Assembly (NCBI RefSeq): GCF_900631615.1
Contig: NZ_LR131273.1
Coordinates: forward strand, 186,001 to 250,000
Reading direction: 5' to 3'
From: Tsukamurella paurometabola
Lineage (GTDB): Bacteria; Actinomycetota; Actinomycetes; Mycobacteriales; Mycobacteriaceae
Length of the DNA stretch: 64,000 bases
The translations under genes were made by a program, and so were the position numbers. The notes below the pieces were generated by a model. The model was not told where the DNA came from. It did no database searches and saw nothing but the letters and a program-made list of their open reading frames with translations. How positions within the stretch are numbered: position 1 is the stretch's first letter; every line of letters begins with the position of its first letter. Below are positions 24,129-33,032 of this stretch, in pieces.

Positions 24129-24992
24129 ATGGCAACCGTTTACCGCCCCCGGGGCACACGCTGGTTCTTCAACCTGTTCGGCGCATCCGGATCGGCCTGG
24201 AGCCTCTTCGACACCATCGGGCACGTCGTCTCCTTCGTGGCCGAGGTGATCCGCACCGTCCCGCACGCGATCAAGCACTACCGATCGCAGATCATGTACA
24301 TCCTCACGGACATCACGTGGGGCCGCGGCGCCCTCGTCGTCGGCGGCGGCACGGCGCCGGTGCTCGCCGTCCTCGGCATCACCGTCGGCGGCATCGTCGC
24401 GGTCCAGGGCTTCGCGATCCTCAACATGCTCGGCATGGGCCCGCTCACCGCCGTCGTCGCCTCGTTCGCGAACACCCGCGAGTTCGCCCCGATGCTGGCC
24501 GGCGTCGGCTTCGCCGCCCAGGCCGGCTGCCGCATGACCGCGGAGATCGGCGCCATGCGCATCAACGAGGAGATCGACGCGCTCGAGTCCCTCGGCCTCC
24601 GCTCGGTGTCCTTCGTGGTCACCACCCGCGTCCTCGCAGGCCTGATCGCCGTCGTCCCCGTCTACCTGATCACGCTGATCCTGTCGTGGGTCTCCTGCGC
24701 CTGGGTGGTGAAGTCGGTGTACTCGATGCCGTCCGGCACCTACGACCACTACTTCAGTCAGTTCGTCAGTGGGCCGGACATCGTCTTCTCCGTCATCAAG
24801 GTGGCCGTCTTCCTCACCGCGGTCATCATCATCCACTGCTACCAGGGCTTCTTCGCCTCCGGCGGCCCGGAGGGCGTGGGCACGGCCTCCGGCCGGGCCA
24901 TCCGCGCCAGTCTCGTCGCCGTCGTCGTCCTCAACCTCGTCATGACCGTCGCGCTGTGGGGCTTCACCTCCCCGGTCTACTTCAAGGGGTAA
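24129..24992 (+). CDS. yrbEB: YrbE/MlaE-type permease, second of the mce operon
   Basis: This 287-residue permease is the partner of YrbEA. It has the GTAPVLAVLGITVGG and AVQGFAILNMLGMGP membrane segments. The family coupling motif is EIGAMRINEEIDALESLGL at about residues 138-156. Residues 1-60 are cytoplasmic and helical. Its stop codon lies three bases before mceA, so the operon continues tightly. Length and motifs match the second YrbE of mycobacterial mce loci. Confidence 0.93.
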   Translation: MATVYRPRGTRWFFNLFGASGSAWSLFDTIGHVVSFVAEVIRTVPHAIKHYRSQIMYILTDITWGRGALVVGGGTAPVLAVLGITVGGIVAVQGFAILNMLGMGPLTAVVASFANTREFAPMLAGVGFAAQAGCRMTAEIGAMRINEEIDALESLGLRSVSFVVTTRVLAGLIAVVPVYLITLILSWVSCAWVVKSVYSMPSGTYDHYFSQFVSGPDIVFSVIKVAVFLTAVIIIHCYQGFFASGGPEGVGTASGRAIRASLVAVVVLNLVMTVALWGFTSPVYFKG

Positions 24993-24995
24993 CCA

Positions 24996-26168
24996 ATGGG
25001 AGTCGTTTCCGTACCAGGAATGTCGATCGAGCGGTCGGTGCTGCGCCGCCGCGGGCTCATCGCGGTCGCCATCATCCTCGCGATCGTGCTCGTCGGATGG
25101 CTCGTCAAGGCGCTCTGGCCGAAGGACGAGTTCTCGTTCACCCTCCGGTCGCCCTCCGTCGCGGCGGGTATCGTCGCCGGTGCCCCCGTGCGCATCCAGG
25201 GCATCCAGGTGGGCGAGGTCACGGGCATCAGCTCGCTCGGCAACGGCCAGCAGGGCGTGAAGGTCACGATGAAGTCGGCCGACGGCAAGTCGCTGACCAA
25301 CAACCTCGAGGCCGCGTACTCCGCCGGCAACCTGTTCGGCGTCTCCGAGGTCATCCTGACCCCGCACGACGGCGGCGGCCAGCTGCAGGACGGCGCCCAG
25401 ATCGCGCCGAGGAAGCCGATCACCGACAACACCGTCTCGAACATGATCACCACGATCGGCGACGTGAACAGCGATGCGCTGCGCCCGCACATGAGCCAGA
25501 TCCTGCTGAACTTCGACGCCTCGTCGAAGGCCATGATGCCGCTCTTCACCGCCCTCGGCGGCGTCGCGCAGGCGGTGCAGGACACCCAGCGCCTCACGAC
25601 CGCGGAGACCTTCCCGATCATCGCGCGGGCCATGGAGAACGCGGACGCGGCCACGGCGGCCCTGGTGCCGGCGATCAAGGTCCTCTACGGCTACCAGCCG
25701 CTGCACGACAAGGGCTGGGTCGAGCGCGGTAAGACCACGCTCGACGCCCTGACCAATGAGCGGGACAGCCTGACGGCGGCGCTGCAGAAGATCCTCGATC
25801 CGAAGGCGCTCAAGGGCCTCGAGACGGCGACGCCGCTGCTGGTGAATCTGATGCAGCCCCTGCTCAACGCGTTCCCCAACGGGAGCGCCACGGGCGTCGG
25901 CATCCAGCTCGGGCAGCTCATCGACAACGTCCGCAAGGCGATGCCGAACACCCCGAACGGGCCGGTGCTGAACTTGCGGCTGTCCGTCGACTACCCTGCG
26001 ATCGCGACGATGCTCCCCCCGCTTCCGACGTTCGAGTACATCCCGCCCAAGCCGGGCGACAAGCCCGCCGCCGGTAAGCCGGGCGAGCCCGCCCCGGCCA
26101 CGCCGTCCCAGGGTGCACCGTCGTCCGCGAAGCCGAGCACCCCGACGTCCACGAAGCCTGGGAGCTGA
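24996..26168 (+). CDS. mceA: Mce family protein MceA
   Basis: This 390-residue protein is the first of six Mce subunits that form the hexameric lipid-conducting tube across the periplasm. It has one N-terminal helix (residues 21-43). The MCE/MlaD beta-barrel domain covers residues 48-130 (APVRIQGIQVGEVTGI). A helical needle segment runs to about residue 330. The Pro/Lys/Ala-rich tail of about 50 residues is probably disordered. The ATG at 24996 follows yrbEB closely; a second Met eight codons in (MSIERS) is a less likely start. Which of the named mce clusters this corresponds to cannot be told from sequence alone. Confidence 0.92.
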   Translation: MGVVSVPGMSIERSVLRRRGLIAVAIILAIVLVGWLVKALWPKDEFSFTLRSPSVAAGIVAGAPVRIQGIQVGEVTGISSLGNGQQGVKVTMKSADGKSLTNNLEAAYSAGNLFGVSEVILTPHDGGGQLQDGAQIAPRKPITDNTVSNMITTIGDVNSDALRPHMSQILLNFDASSKAMMPLFTALGGVAQAVQDTQRLTTAETFPIIARAMENADAATAALVPAIKVLYGYQPLHDKGWVERGKTTLDALTNERDSLTAALQKILDPKALKGLETATPLLVNLMQPLLNAFPNGSATGVGIQLGQLIDNVRKAMPNTPNGPVLNLRLSVDYPAIATMLPPLPTFEYIPPKPGDKPAAGKPGEPAPATPSQGAPSSAKPSTPTSTKPGS

Positions 26169-26174
26169 GCGAAC

Positions 26175-27209
26175 ATGAAGTCAATGAAGGCGACATCGAT
26201 CAAGATCGCGGTCTTCGCCGCGGTGATGATCCTGCTGCTGGTCCTCGTGATGCAGGCGCTGACCCGGCCGCCCCAGGGCGACCTCGACACCTTCCACGCG
26301 GAGTTCAAGGACGTCTCGGGCCTCAAGGTCGGTGACGACGTCCGCATGCTCGGCGTCCAGGTGGGCAAGGTGAAGGACATCGCGGTCAAGCAGTCCTCCG
26401 ACCACCGGCTCTCGAACGCGGCGGTGACCTTCACCCTGCAGCGCGACCGGAAGTTCCGGACCGACGACACGCTCGCCATCCGGTACCAGAACCTCACCGG
26501 CTCCCGGTTCCTCGAGGTGCGCCCCACGCCGCGGAGCACGGCGGCCGAGGTCAAGCCCGGCAGCACCATCGACGAGAAGCACACGCAGCCCTCGTTCGAC
26601 ATCACCACGGTCTTCGTGGGCCTCAAGCCGGTGCTGTCGACGCTCAACGCCGACGACATCAACCACCTGACGCAGTCGGTGCTCGCGGTGGTCCAGGGCA
26701 ACGGCGAGGGCCTCGGCCCGCTGCTGCAGTCGCTGGACAAGCTGATGGCGGTCAGCAACGACCGCCAGCGCGTCCTGACCCAGCTGATCACCAACCTCGG
26801 CTCGATCTCCGAGTCCATCGGCGGCGCCTCCCCCGGCCTCACGAAGGTGCTCCAGCAGCTCGAGCTGTTCGCCCGCACCCTGGCGAGCAACATCGACTCG
26901 ATGCGCGAGTGGTCCGACAAGACCTCGGGCGTCGTCAGCAGCACGAACGCGCTCCTCGCGGCGCTGGGCCTCACCCCCAACGAGAACCCCCCGCTGGACG
27001 CGATCGTCAGCAACGCGATGCCGATGGCGGAGCAGCTGATCAACGCGCTCGGGACCCTCCCCGGCATCGTGCAGCTCCTCAACGAGGGCACGAAGCCGCA
27101 GGCGGGCAACGCGGTGGCGCTGACGTGCAGCAAGGGCGAGGCCAAGCTCCCCGGCATGATGAACTTTCTCGTCGCAGGTCAGAAGGTGACGGTATGCAAT
27201 CCAAAGTGA
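26175..27209 (+). CDS. mceB: Mce family protein MceB
   Basis: This 344-residue second Mce subunit has a membrane anchor at residues 9-28, an MCE domain at about 35-120 with the typical VGDDVRMLGVQVGKV turn, and a long helical region. The C-terminal part has two Cys (LTCSKG and VTVCNP) that may form a disulfide outside the membrane. It starts six bases after mceA, and the next gene begins inside its last 16 bases. Confidence 0.92.
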   Translation: MKSMKATSIKIAVFAAVMILLLVLVMQALTRPPQGDLDTFHAEFKDVSGLKVGDDVRMLGVQVGKVKDIAVKQSSDHRLSNAAVTFTLQRDRKFRTDDTLAIRYQNLTGSRFLEVRPTPRSTAAEVKPGSTIDEKHTQPSFDITTVFVGLKPVLSTLNADDINHLTQSVLAVVQGNGEGLGPLLQSLDKLMAVSNDRQRVLTQLITNLGSISESIGGASPGLTKVLQQLELFARTLASNIDSMREWSDKTSGVVSSTNALLAALGLTPNENPPLDAIVSNAMPMAEQLINALGTLPGIVQLLNEGTKPQAGNAVALTCSKGEAKLPGMMNFLVAGQKVTVCNPK

Positions 27210-28213
27210 ACCTCTTCAACCGTCCGTTGCCGACGGCCGAACAGGACCGTCGGTACCAGCTGAACTGGGGCATCGTCGGAGCCCTGCTCACCGTGATCGT
27301 CCTCGGGATCTGCGGTTACCTCTTCGTCTTCCAACCCGGGACCAAGGAGTACTCGGCGGACTTCACGGAGGCCCAGGCGGTGCGCTCCGGCGTGGACGTC
27401 CGCGTCGCCGGCATCAGCGTCGGCTCGGTGTCCGACGTGGAGCTGCTCGACGACCGGGTGCGGGTGAAGTTCCGGGTGGACAAGGACGTCTTCCTCGGCG
27501 ACGCCACCACCGCCTCCATGAAGATGCTGACCACGGTCGGCGGCTACTACATGGCGCTCACGCCGATGGGTACCGCGGACCTCGGTGACAAGCCGATCCC
27601 GCCGGAGCGCGTGTCGATGCCGTACAGCCTCCTGGAGACCTTCCAGCAGGCGACGCCGAAGGTGCAGAAGATCAAGGCGACGCCGGTGCGCGAGACCATG
27701 TCGCAGCTGAACGAGGCCCTCGAGGACCAGCCGGAGTCGATCCGCAACACCGTCACCACGTTCAACCGCATGTTCGACAACATCCTGCGGCAGCAGGACC
27801 AGGCGGGCGACTTCGTGAAGGTGATGAGCGAGTACTCGACGACGGTCAACCAGAACGGCGACCTGCTGCTCTCGCTCATGCGCAACATGAGCACCTTCTT
27901 CGCGGCCGCGGAGGTGAACCTGGCGGGCTTCAAGAGCTACCTGACGAACACCACGCAGATCGTGCAGCGCCTCGCTCCCGTCCTGAACGTGTACCTGAAC
28001 AACGTGGACCCGATCGCCAGCCGTTTCGACGCGCTGGTCGCCAAGGCCCGCGAGCTGGTGAAGCAGGCCGAGCCCGCGATCGCCAACGCGAAGGAGATGC
28101 TGGCGGGCCTGCAGAAGACCATCGCGCCGGACGGCACGCTCCAGCTCAACGACTCCGAGAAGACCTTCCTCGCGACCAATGTCTGCATTCCGAGCCCGGG
28201 GGTGACCTGCTGA
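27194..28213 (+). CDS. mceC: Mce family protein MceC
   Basis: This 339-residue third Mce subunit has a membrane helix at about residues 28-48. The MCE domain follows (GVDVRVAGISVGSVSDV), then a helical tail rich in Asn, Gln and Leu. It ends with a Cys pair (NVCIPSPGVTC) likely oxidised in the periplasm. The ATG at 27194 lies within the end of mceB (16-base overlap); the longer frame upstream overlaps mceB wholly and is rejected. Its stop shares one base with the mceD start. Confidence 0.9.
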   Translation: MQSKVNLFNRPLPTAEQDRRYQLNWGIVGALLTVIVLGICGYLFVFQPGTKEYSADFTEAQAVRSGVDVRVAGISVGSVSDVELLDDRVRVKFRVDKDVFLGDATTASMKMLTTVGGYYMALTPMGTADLGDKPIPPERVSMPYSLLETFQQATPKVQKIKATPVRETMSQLNEALEDQPESIRNTVTTFNRMFDNILRQQDQAGDFVKVMSEYSTTVNQNGDLLLSLMRNMSTFFAAAEVNLAGFKSYLTNTTQIVQRLAPVLNVYLNNVDPIASRFDALVAKARELVKQAEPAIANAKEMLAGLQKTIAPDGTLQLNDSEKTFLATNVCIPSPGVTC

Positions 28214-29316
28214 TGCGGAAGTTCCTCGCTTCACGCGGCGCGATGTCCGCGTTCGTGGTCCTGTTGGCCGTCGCACTCGTCGTCGGCGGCGTGGCCTTCC
28301 GGGGGATCACCGAGAAGACCACGGCCTACTGCGCCGAGCTCGACAACTCGGTGGGCCTGTACGACGGCAGCAAGGTCGCCCAGTTCGGCTACCCGATCGG
28401 CGAGATCACCAAGATCACGCCGAACGGCGCGAAGACCCGGATCGACTTCACCATCCCGGCCGACCGCAAGCTGCCGACCAACATCGGTGTCGTGGCGGTC
28501 GCCGACTCGCTCGTCGCCCAGCGCCGCCTCGAGCTCCTCGAGACCTACAAGGGCGGTCCCACCTGGCAGCCCGGCAAGTGCATCACCAACACCAAGACCC
28601 CGCTGTCGATCACGGAGTCCCTGCAGGCCGTGTCGCAGGTCGTCGACGACCTCACCACCGCCGGCGGCGACGAGGAGTTCCGCAAGGCGATGGCCGCGGT
28701 CCCCGCGCTGAACAAGGCCACGAAGGGCACCGGCCCGGAGATCGCGGAGCTCACCAACAAGCTCGGCGAGCTGATGCGCAACCCCGGCCCCGGCATGGGC
28801 GACGTGGCGGCGATCCTCGACGCCTTCGCCCCTGCCTCCGACGGTCTGGTCCAGAACTGGGGCGAGATGCGCGACTTCCTCACGAAGTACGCCTTCTACA
28901 TCAAGAACGTCGGCGAGCCGCTGATGGACACCGGTATCGGCGCCTTCCCGCAGATGGTCCCGCTGATCAAGACGCTCGCGACGGTGTTCGACAAGTACGG
29001 CGACTTCATCGCTCCCCTGCTGGAGATCACGGTTCCCGTCACCACGGTGATGGCCGCCTCCAGCAAGCAGTTCGGTGACCTGCTGAACATCCTGCCGCCG
29101 CTGATCCACGCCTTCACGGTGAGCGTCGACAAGAAGACCCTCGCCACCAAGATCACCTACCGGCCGCCGTCAGCGCTGGTGCCGTCGAAGAACCCCGCCC
29201 AGACCTGCAACAACCTGAACCGGTTCGCTCCGGGGCAGTGCAAGGTCGCCGATGCGGGCCACGTCAACGTGGAGCTCATCTCCACGGTCCTCCGCGCGAC
29301 AGGAGCGGCGTACTGA
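28213..29316 (+). CDS. mceD: Mce family protein MceD
   Basis: This 367-residue fourth Mce subunit has an N-terminal anchor (SAFVVLLAVALVVGGVAF). The MCE domain is at about residues 38-115, with GSKVAQFGYPIGEIT in the usual strand-turn position, and a long helical region follows. Cys residues in TAYCAEL, GKCITN, QTCNN and GQCKV could make two disulfides. Start and stop overlap both neighbours by one base (TGATG), a sign of coupled translation. Confidence 0.92.
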   Translation: MRKFLASRGAMSAFVVLLAVALVVGGVAFRGITEKTTAYCAELDNSVGLYDGSKVAQFGYPIGEITKITPNGAKTRIDFTIPADRKLPTNIGVVAVADSLVAQRRLELLETYKGGPTWQPGKCITNTKTPLSITESLQAVSQVVDDLTTAGGDEEFRKAMAAVPALNKATKGTGPEIAELTNKLGELMRNPGPGMGDVAAILDAFAPASDGLVQNWGEMRDFLTKYAFYIKNVGEPLMDTGIGAFPQMVPLIKTLATVFDKYGDFIAPLLEITVPVTTVMAASSKQFGDLLNILPPLIHAFTVSVDKKTLATKITYRPPSALVPSKNPAQTCNNLNRFAPGQCKVADAGHVNVELISTVLRATGAAY

Positions 29317-30365
29317 TGCGTAATCCACTGAACCGGCGATCCGTCGCCATGGGCGTCGCCACCCTCGCGACCGGGGCGCTGCTCGCGGGCTGCGGCTCCG
29401 TGCCGTTCAACCCGTCGGCGATCCCCGCGCCCGGGCAGCCCGGCGGCGGCGACGGCTACGTCGTGCACCTCGACTTCACGAACGTGCTCAACCTGCCCGA
29501 CCGCGCGCGGGTCGTCTTCGACGGCGTGGTCGCCGGTCGCCTCCAGAAGGTGACCCTCGAGGACGAGAAGGCCGTCGTCGACATCAAGATCCAGGACGGC
29601 GTGAAGGTGCCGAACACGATCACGGCGACCCTGCAGCAGGACACGATCCTCGGCGACACCTACGTGGCCCTCAAGTCCACGCCGGGCAAGCCGGGCACCC
29701 CGCTCAAGGCCGGCGACACCCTGCCGACCTCGCAGACCAAGCCGCCGACCCAGATCGAGGACATCCTCGCCGATCTGGCGAACTTCCTCGGCAGCGGCAG
29801 CCTGATGCAGCTGCAGGACACCTTCAGCCGGATCAACACCAACCTGCCGGAGGATCCGCAGAAGCTCTCGGGCCTGATGAAGACCGTGTCGCAGACGGTG
29901 GTCGACCTCGGGCAGCAGAGCGACAACGTCAGCCAGGCGATCACCTCGGTCGGCAATCTGGTCAACACGGTCAACGAGAACGACGACGTGCTGGTGGCGC
30001 TGCTGCGCCCGCAGGACGACTGGTTCCCCGACTCGCTGCAGCTGACGACCGGCGCCATCAAGGTGCTCAGCCGCCTGTCCGACGCCCTCGCTCCCCTGGT
30101 GTTCACCAAGCCCCTGCTCGACGCCTCGACGGCGACGGTGGCCGGCGTGATCAAGCCGCTCATGTTCCCCGGCTGGCCCGATATGAACGGCCGGCCCGCG
30201 AACCTGGCGAACCTCGAGGACCTGCTGAGGAACAAGATCCTGCCGTTCCTCTCGAGCGGCGCCAAGGTGAACGTGAAGGAGTTGGGCACCAACGGCGGAG
30301 TGCCCACCTCCGAGGCCGCCCGCCAGGCCGTCAACAATCTCCGGATGGTGGGAGCAGTTCCGTGA
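29316..30365 (+). CDS. mceE: Mce family lipoprotein MceE (LprK-like)
   Basis: This 349-residue fifth subunit is the lipoprotein of the set. It has a basic start, a short hydrophobic stretch and the lipobox LLAGC with Cys26 as the lipidated residue. The MCE domain (RARVVFDGVVAGRLQKV) comes next, then a helical region with the motif QLQDTFSRINTNLPED. The lipid anchor replaces the membrane helix of the other subunits. It overlaps mceD by one base and mceF by four (GTGA). Confidence 0.93.
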   Translation: MRNPLNRRSVAMGVATLATGALLAGCGSVPFNPSAIPAPGQPGGGDGYVVHLDFTNVLNLPDRARVVFDGVVAGRLQKVTLEDEKAVVDIKIQDGVKVPNTITATLQQDTILGDTYVALKSTPGKPGTPLKAGDTLPTSQTKPPTQIEDILADLANFLGSGSLMQLQDTFSRINTNLPEDPQKLSGLMKTVSQTVVDLGQQSDNVSQAITSVGNLVNTVNENDDVLVALLRPQDDWFPDSLQLTTGAIKVLSRLSDALAPLVFTKPLLDASTATVAGVIKPLMFPGWPDMNGRPANLANLEDLLRNKILPFLSSGAKVNVKELGTNGGVPTSEAARQAVNNLRMVGAVP

Positions 30366-31324
30366 AAAAGAGCACCTTCTTCAGCCTCCTGACCTTCGCG
30401 CTGGTCCTGGTGCTGGGCACGGCGTACATCGCCTTCTCCGTGCTGCAGTGGCGTCCGCTGGCGGACTACCGGTCGGTCACGATGAAGCTCGACGACGCGA
30501 ACCAGCTGGTGCCCGATTCCTCGGTCCTGCTCCGCGGGGTCAAGGTCGGCAACATCCAGTCGATCGACCGGGAGAACGGCAAGGTCGTCGTGAAGTTCCG
30601 GTACGACGGCAAGTACAAGATCCCGGCGAACACCGGGCTGCGCATCGAGCAGCTGTCGGCCGTCGGCGAGCCGTACATCGACTTCCGCCCGGATTCGCTC
30701 GACGGTCCGTTCCTGGCCGACGGTGCGACGATCGACACGGCGAAGATCAAGGAACCGCTCTCGCTCCCCGAGATCTTCAAGCTGATCTCGGGCCTCACCA
30801 GCAACATCAACTCGACGGACCTGGGCGGCATCACCGAGACCCTGGCGGACGCCACGAGCAACACCCAGGCGTCGCTGCCGAACATCTCGCAAGCCGGCGA
30901 CCTCCTGGCGCGCACGCTGACCGCGCGGATGCCCGAGATCCGCCGGATGATGGAGAACACGCAGAACTACCAGAGCGACATGAACTGGCTGCCCGGCGCG
31001 CTCGCGGACTTCGGCCCGGCCACGCGGACCTTCGTGGTCAAGAACGTCGATTTGCTCAAGGCGCTCGACACCCTGATGAAGGGGTCCGGCTCGCCGGAGG
31101 CGCTCACCAAGTCGGTCAACCCCGGCCTGATGCGGATCGCCCCGAACACCAGCAAGCTGCTGGCGAACCTCGGCACGATCAACGAGCCGCTGGTGCCCGT
31201 GGTGCAGGCCCTGACCGACGTGATGCCACAGATCGACGTGGCCGCGCTACTCTCGCAGGCGTTGAACACGGTCGGCTCCGACGGCGCCGCGAACCTCACG
31301 GTGGTGATTCCGCCCAAGAAGTAG
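30362..31324 (+). CDS. mceF: Mce family protein MceF
   Basis: This 320-residue sixth and last Mce subunit has a membrane helix at residues 6-26 and an MCE domain at about 35-115 (LLRGVKVGNIQSID). The remaining helical part has no Cys-rich tail. The GTG start at 30362 overlaps the mceE stop (GTGA). With MceA-E it completes the hexamer. The gene is followed by an Mce-associated protein gene after 30 bases. Confidence 0.92.
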   Translation: MKKSTFFSLLTFALVLVLGTAYIAFSVLQWRPLADYRSVTMKLDDANQLVPDSSVLLRGVKVGNIQSIDRENGKVVVKFRYDGKYKIPANTGLRIEQLSAVGEPYIDFRPDSLDGPFLADGATIDTAKIKEPLSLPEIFKLISGLTSNINSTDLGGITETLADATSNTQASLPNISQAGDLLARTLTARMPEIRRMMENTQNYQSDMNWLPGALADFGPATRTFVVKNVDLLKALDTLMKGSGSPEALTKSVNPGLMRIAPNTSKLLANLGTINEPLVPVVQALTDVMPQIDVAALLSQALNTVGSDGAANLTVVIPPKK

Positions 31325-31354
31325 CGCACCGCACGACCGACGCCCCGACAACGA

Positions 31355-32266
31355 TTGGCTACGCGACAAGTGACTGATTCCACCCCGGACGACAAGACCC
31401 TCGATGACGAGGCCGCGGCGCCCGAGGAGACCGTGCAGGACGCCGCCGAGGAGGCCGAGAACGCCGATGCCGTGACCGACTCGGTCGCGGAGGCCGAGGC
31501 CCCCACGAAGAAGGTCTCGACCACGAAGAAGCCCTCGGCAGCGAAGAAGCGCCCCGCTCCCCCGGCCGAGGACGAAGACGAGGACGACGACGAGGACGAA
31601 GCGCCCGTGCGGCGGCGTCCCAAGGCTGCGCCCCGCGAGACGGCGCGGACCCGCGCCGCGGCCACGACGGCCGGCGCCACGGTGACCACCGTCGTGATCA
31701 CCGTCGTGATCGTCGCGCTGCTCGCCGCCGCGATCACCTTCGGCGTGCTGTGGGGGATGCAGAAGTCCGAGAACGACGACATGAAGCAGGCGGCGGCCGA
31801 CAAGGCGCACGCCGAGAAGGTGGCCTCGGAGTACGCCACCGGCACCGCGACCATCGATTTCCGCGACCTCGGTCCGTGGCGCGCGGCGCTGACGAAGGGC
31901 GTGACGCCGGAACTCAAGGCGAAGCTCGACGCGAGCGCGGGCGCGATGACCCAGCTGCTGGTCCCCCTCCAGTGGGTGTCCAAGGGCACCGCGCTCGACG
32001 CCGTGGTGAGCTCGCAGTCGGGTTCGGTGTACAAGGTGACCGCCTACGTCAAGGTGGACGGGACCAACATCCAGGCGACCACGTCCCGCGATCTGGTGAC
32101 CGGCTACGAGATCACCATGGACAAGGCCAGGGACTGGCAGATCACCGATGCGGGCAGCTCCCTGATGGATTCCCTGGCGCCCGACGCCGGGGGTACCACC
32201 CAAGCACCGGCGGCGCCGACGGAGACCGCGCCGGCTCCCGCCCCCGCACCGGCCCCCGGCAACTAG
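31355..32266 (+). CDS. Mce-associated membrane protein with long acidic/basic N-terminus
   Basis: This 303-residue protein has three parts. A low-complexity cytoplasmic N-terminus covers about 100 residues, with acidic EDEDEDDDEDE runs and Lys/Pro-rich segments. One membrane helix lies at about residues 108-133. The periplasmic domain has the NTF2-like pattern of Mce-associated (Mam) proteins (LDAVVSSQSGSVYKV, then YVKVDGTNIQ). An Ala/Pro repeat tail ends the protein. Such proteins stabilise Mce complexes. Only one is present here. The start is uncertain: TTG 31355 or GTG 31370, neither with a clear ribosome binding site. Confidence 0.8.
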   Translation: MATRQVTDSTPDDKTLDDEAAAPEETVQDAAEEAENADAVTDSVAEAEAPTKKVSTTKKPSAAKKRPAPPAEDEDEDDDEDEAPVRRRPKAAPRETARTRAAATTAGATVTTVVITVVIVALLAAAITFGVLWGMQKSENDDMKQAAADKAHAEKVASEYATGTATIDFRDLGPWRAALTKGVTPELKAKLDASAGAMTQLLVPLQWVSKGTALDAVVSSQSGSVYKVTAYVKVDGTNIQATTSRDLVTGYEITMDKARDWQITDAGSSLMDSLAPDAGGTTQAPAAPTETAPAPAPAPAPGN

Positions 32267-32282
32267 CCGGATCGATTCGACC

Positions 32283-32318
32283 GGAGCGCCCGGTCCCCGC
32301 GAGGGGACCGGGCGTTCC
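32283..32318. terminator. bidirectional terminator between the mce operon and sua5
   Basis: A 16-base stem (32283-32298 with 32303-32318, one G-U pair) and a GCGA tetraloop lie between the convergent ends of the Mce-associated gene and sua5. There is no long U-run, but the stem is strong enough to serve both directions. Confidence 0.7.
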
Positions 32319-32357
32319 GCCGTTCGCGGTGGGCGCGGGGCGGCCGAACCCGGGCGG

Positions 32358-32390
32358 GGCGAGCGATTCGGGTCAGGCGAGCGATTCGGG
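32358..32390. repeat. 18-bp tandem repeat over the sua5 stop codon
   Basis: The 15-base core ggcgagcgattcggg occurs at 32358-32372 and 32376-32390 with an 18-base period. The right copy encodes the C-terminal PESLA of Sua5 and the left copy lies just after its stop, so the gene end was duplicated. Confidence 0.75.
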
Positions 32391-33032
32391 GGTGACGCCG
32401 AGGACCTCGGCGATCCGGGCGGTGCTCACGGCGCCTTCGCGCAGCACCCGCGGCTGGGGCCCGGACAGGTCGACGATGCTCGACGGGGCGGCGTGCTCGG
32501 AGGGGCCGCCGTCGAGGTAGACGTCGACGGAATCGCCGAGCTGGTCGCGCGCCTCGAGCATGGTGGCGGCGGGCGGCCGCCCGGAGACGTTGGCGCTGGA
32601 GACGGCCATCGGCCCCACGTCGCGCAGCAACTCGATGGCGACGGGGTGGAGCGGCATCCGCAGCATCACGGTGCCCCGGGTGTCGCCGAGGTCCCAGGCG
32701 AGGCTGGGCGCCTGCTCGACGACGAGCGAGACGGCCCCCGGCCAGAAGGCGCGGGTCAGCTCGCGGGCGGCGTCGCTGACCCGGCTGACGAGCCCGTCGA
32801 TCGTGTTCCAGGAGCCCACGAGCACGCCGACGGGCATGTCCGGGCCGCGGTTCTTCGCGGCGAGGAGCGCGGCGACGGCACGGCCGTCGAAGGCGTCGCA
32901 GCCGATGCCGTAGACCGTGTCGGTCGGCATCACGACGAGGTGCCCGCTCTTGAGGGCGGACCGGGCGGCGCTGAGGCCCGCGGCGCGGGATTCCGGGTCG
33001 GTGCAGTCGAAGGCGCGGCTGGCGATGCTCAC
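32373..33032 (-). CDS. sua5: L-threonylcarbamoyladenylate synthase (Sua5/YrdC/TsaC)
   Basis: This 219-residue enzyme makes threonylcarbamoyl-AMP from threonine, bicarbonate and ATP for the t6A37 modification of ANN-decoding tRNAs. The YrdC fold motifs are visible: MPTDTVYGIGCDA near the N-terminus, the Lys/Arg of AAKNRGPDMP, and SSANVSGRPPA. The C-terminal Sua5 domain is absent, so it is the short TsaC type with a tail of about 15 residues. The GTG start overlaps the prmC stop (GTGA), coupling the two. The pair prmC-sua5 follows prfA as in M. tuberculosis (Rv1299-Rv1301). Confidence 0.93.
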   Translation of the reverse strand: MSIASRAFDCTDPESRAAGLSAARSALKSGHLVVMPTDTVYGIGCDAFDGRAVAALLAAKNRGPDMPVGVLVGSWNTIDGLVSRVSDAARELTRAFWPGAVSLVVEQAPSLAWDLGDTRGTVMLRMPLHPVAIELLRDVGPMAVSSANVSGRPPAATMLEARDQLGDSVDVYLDGGPSEHAAPSSIVDLSGPQPRVLREGAVSTARIAEVLGVTPESLA

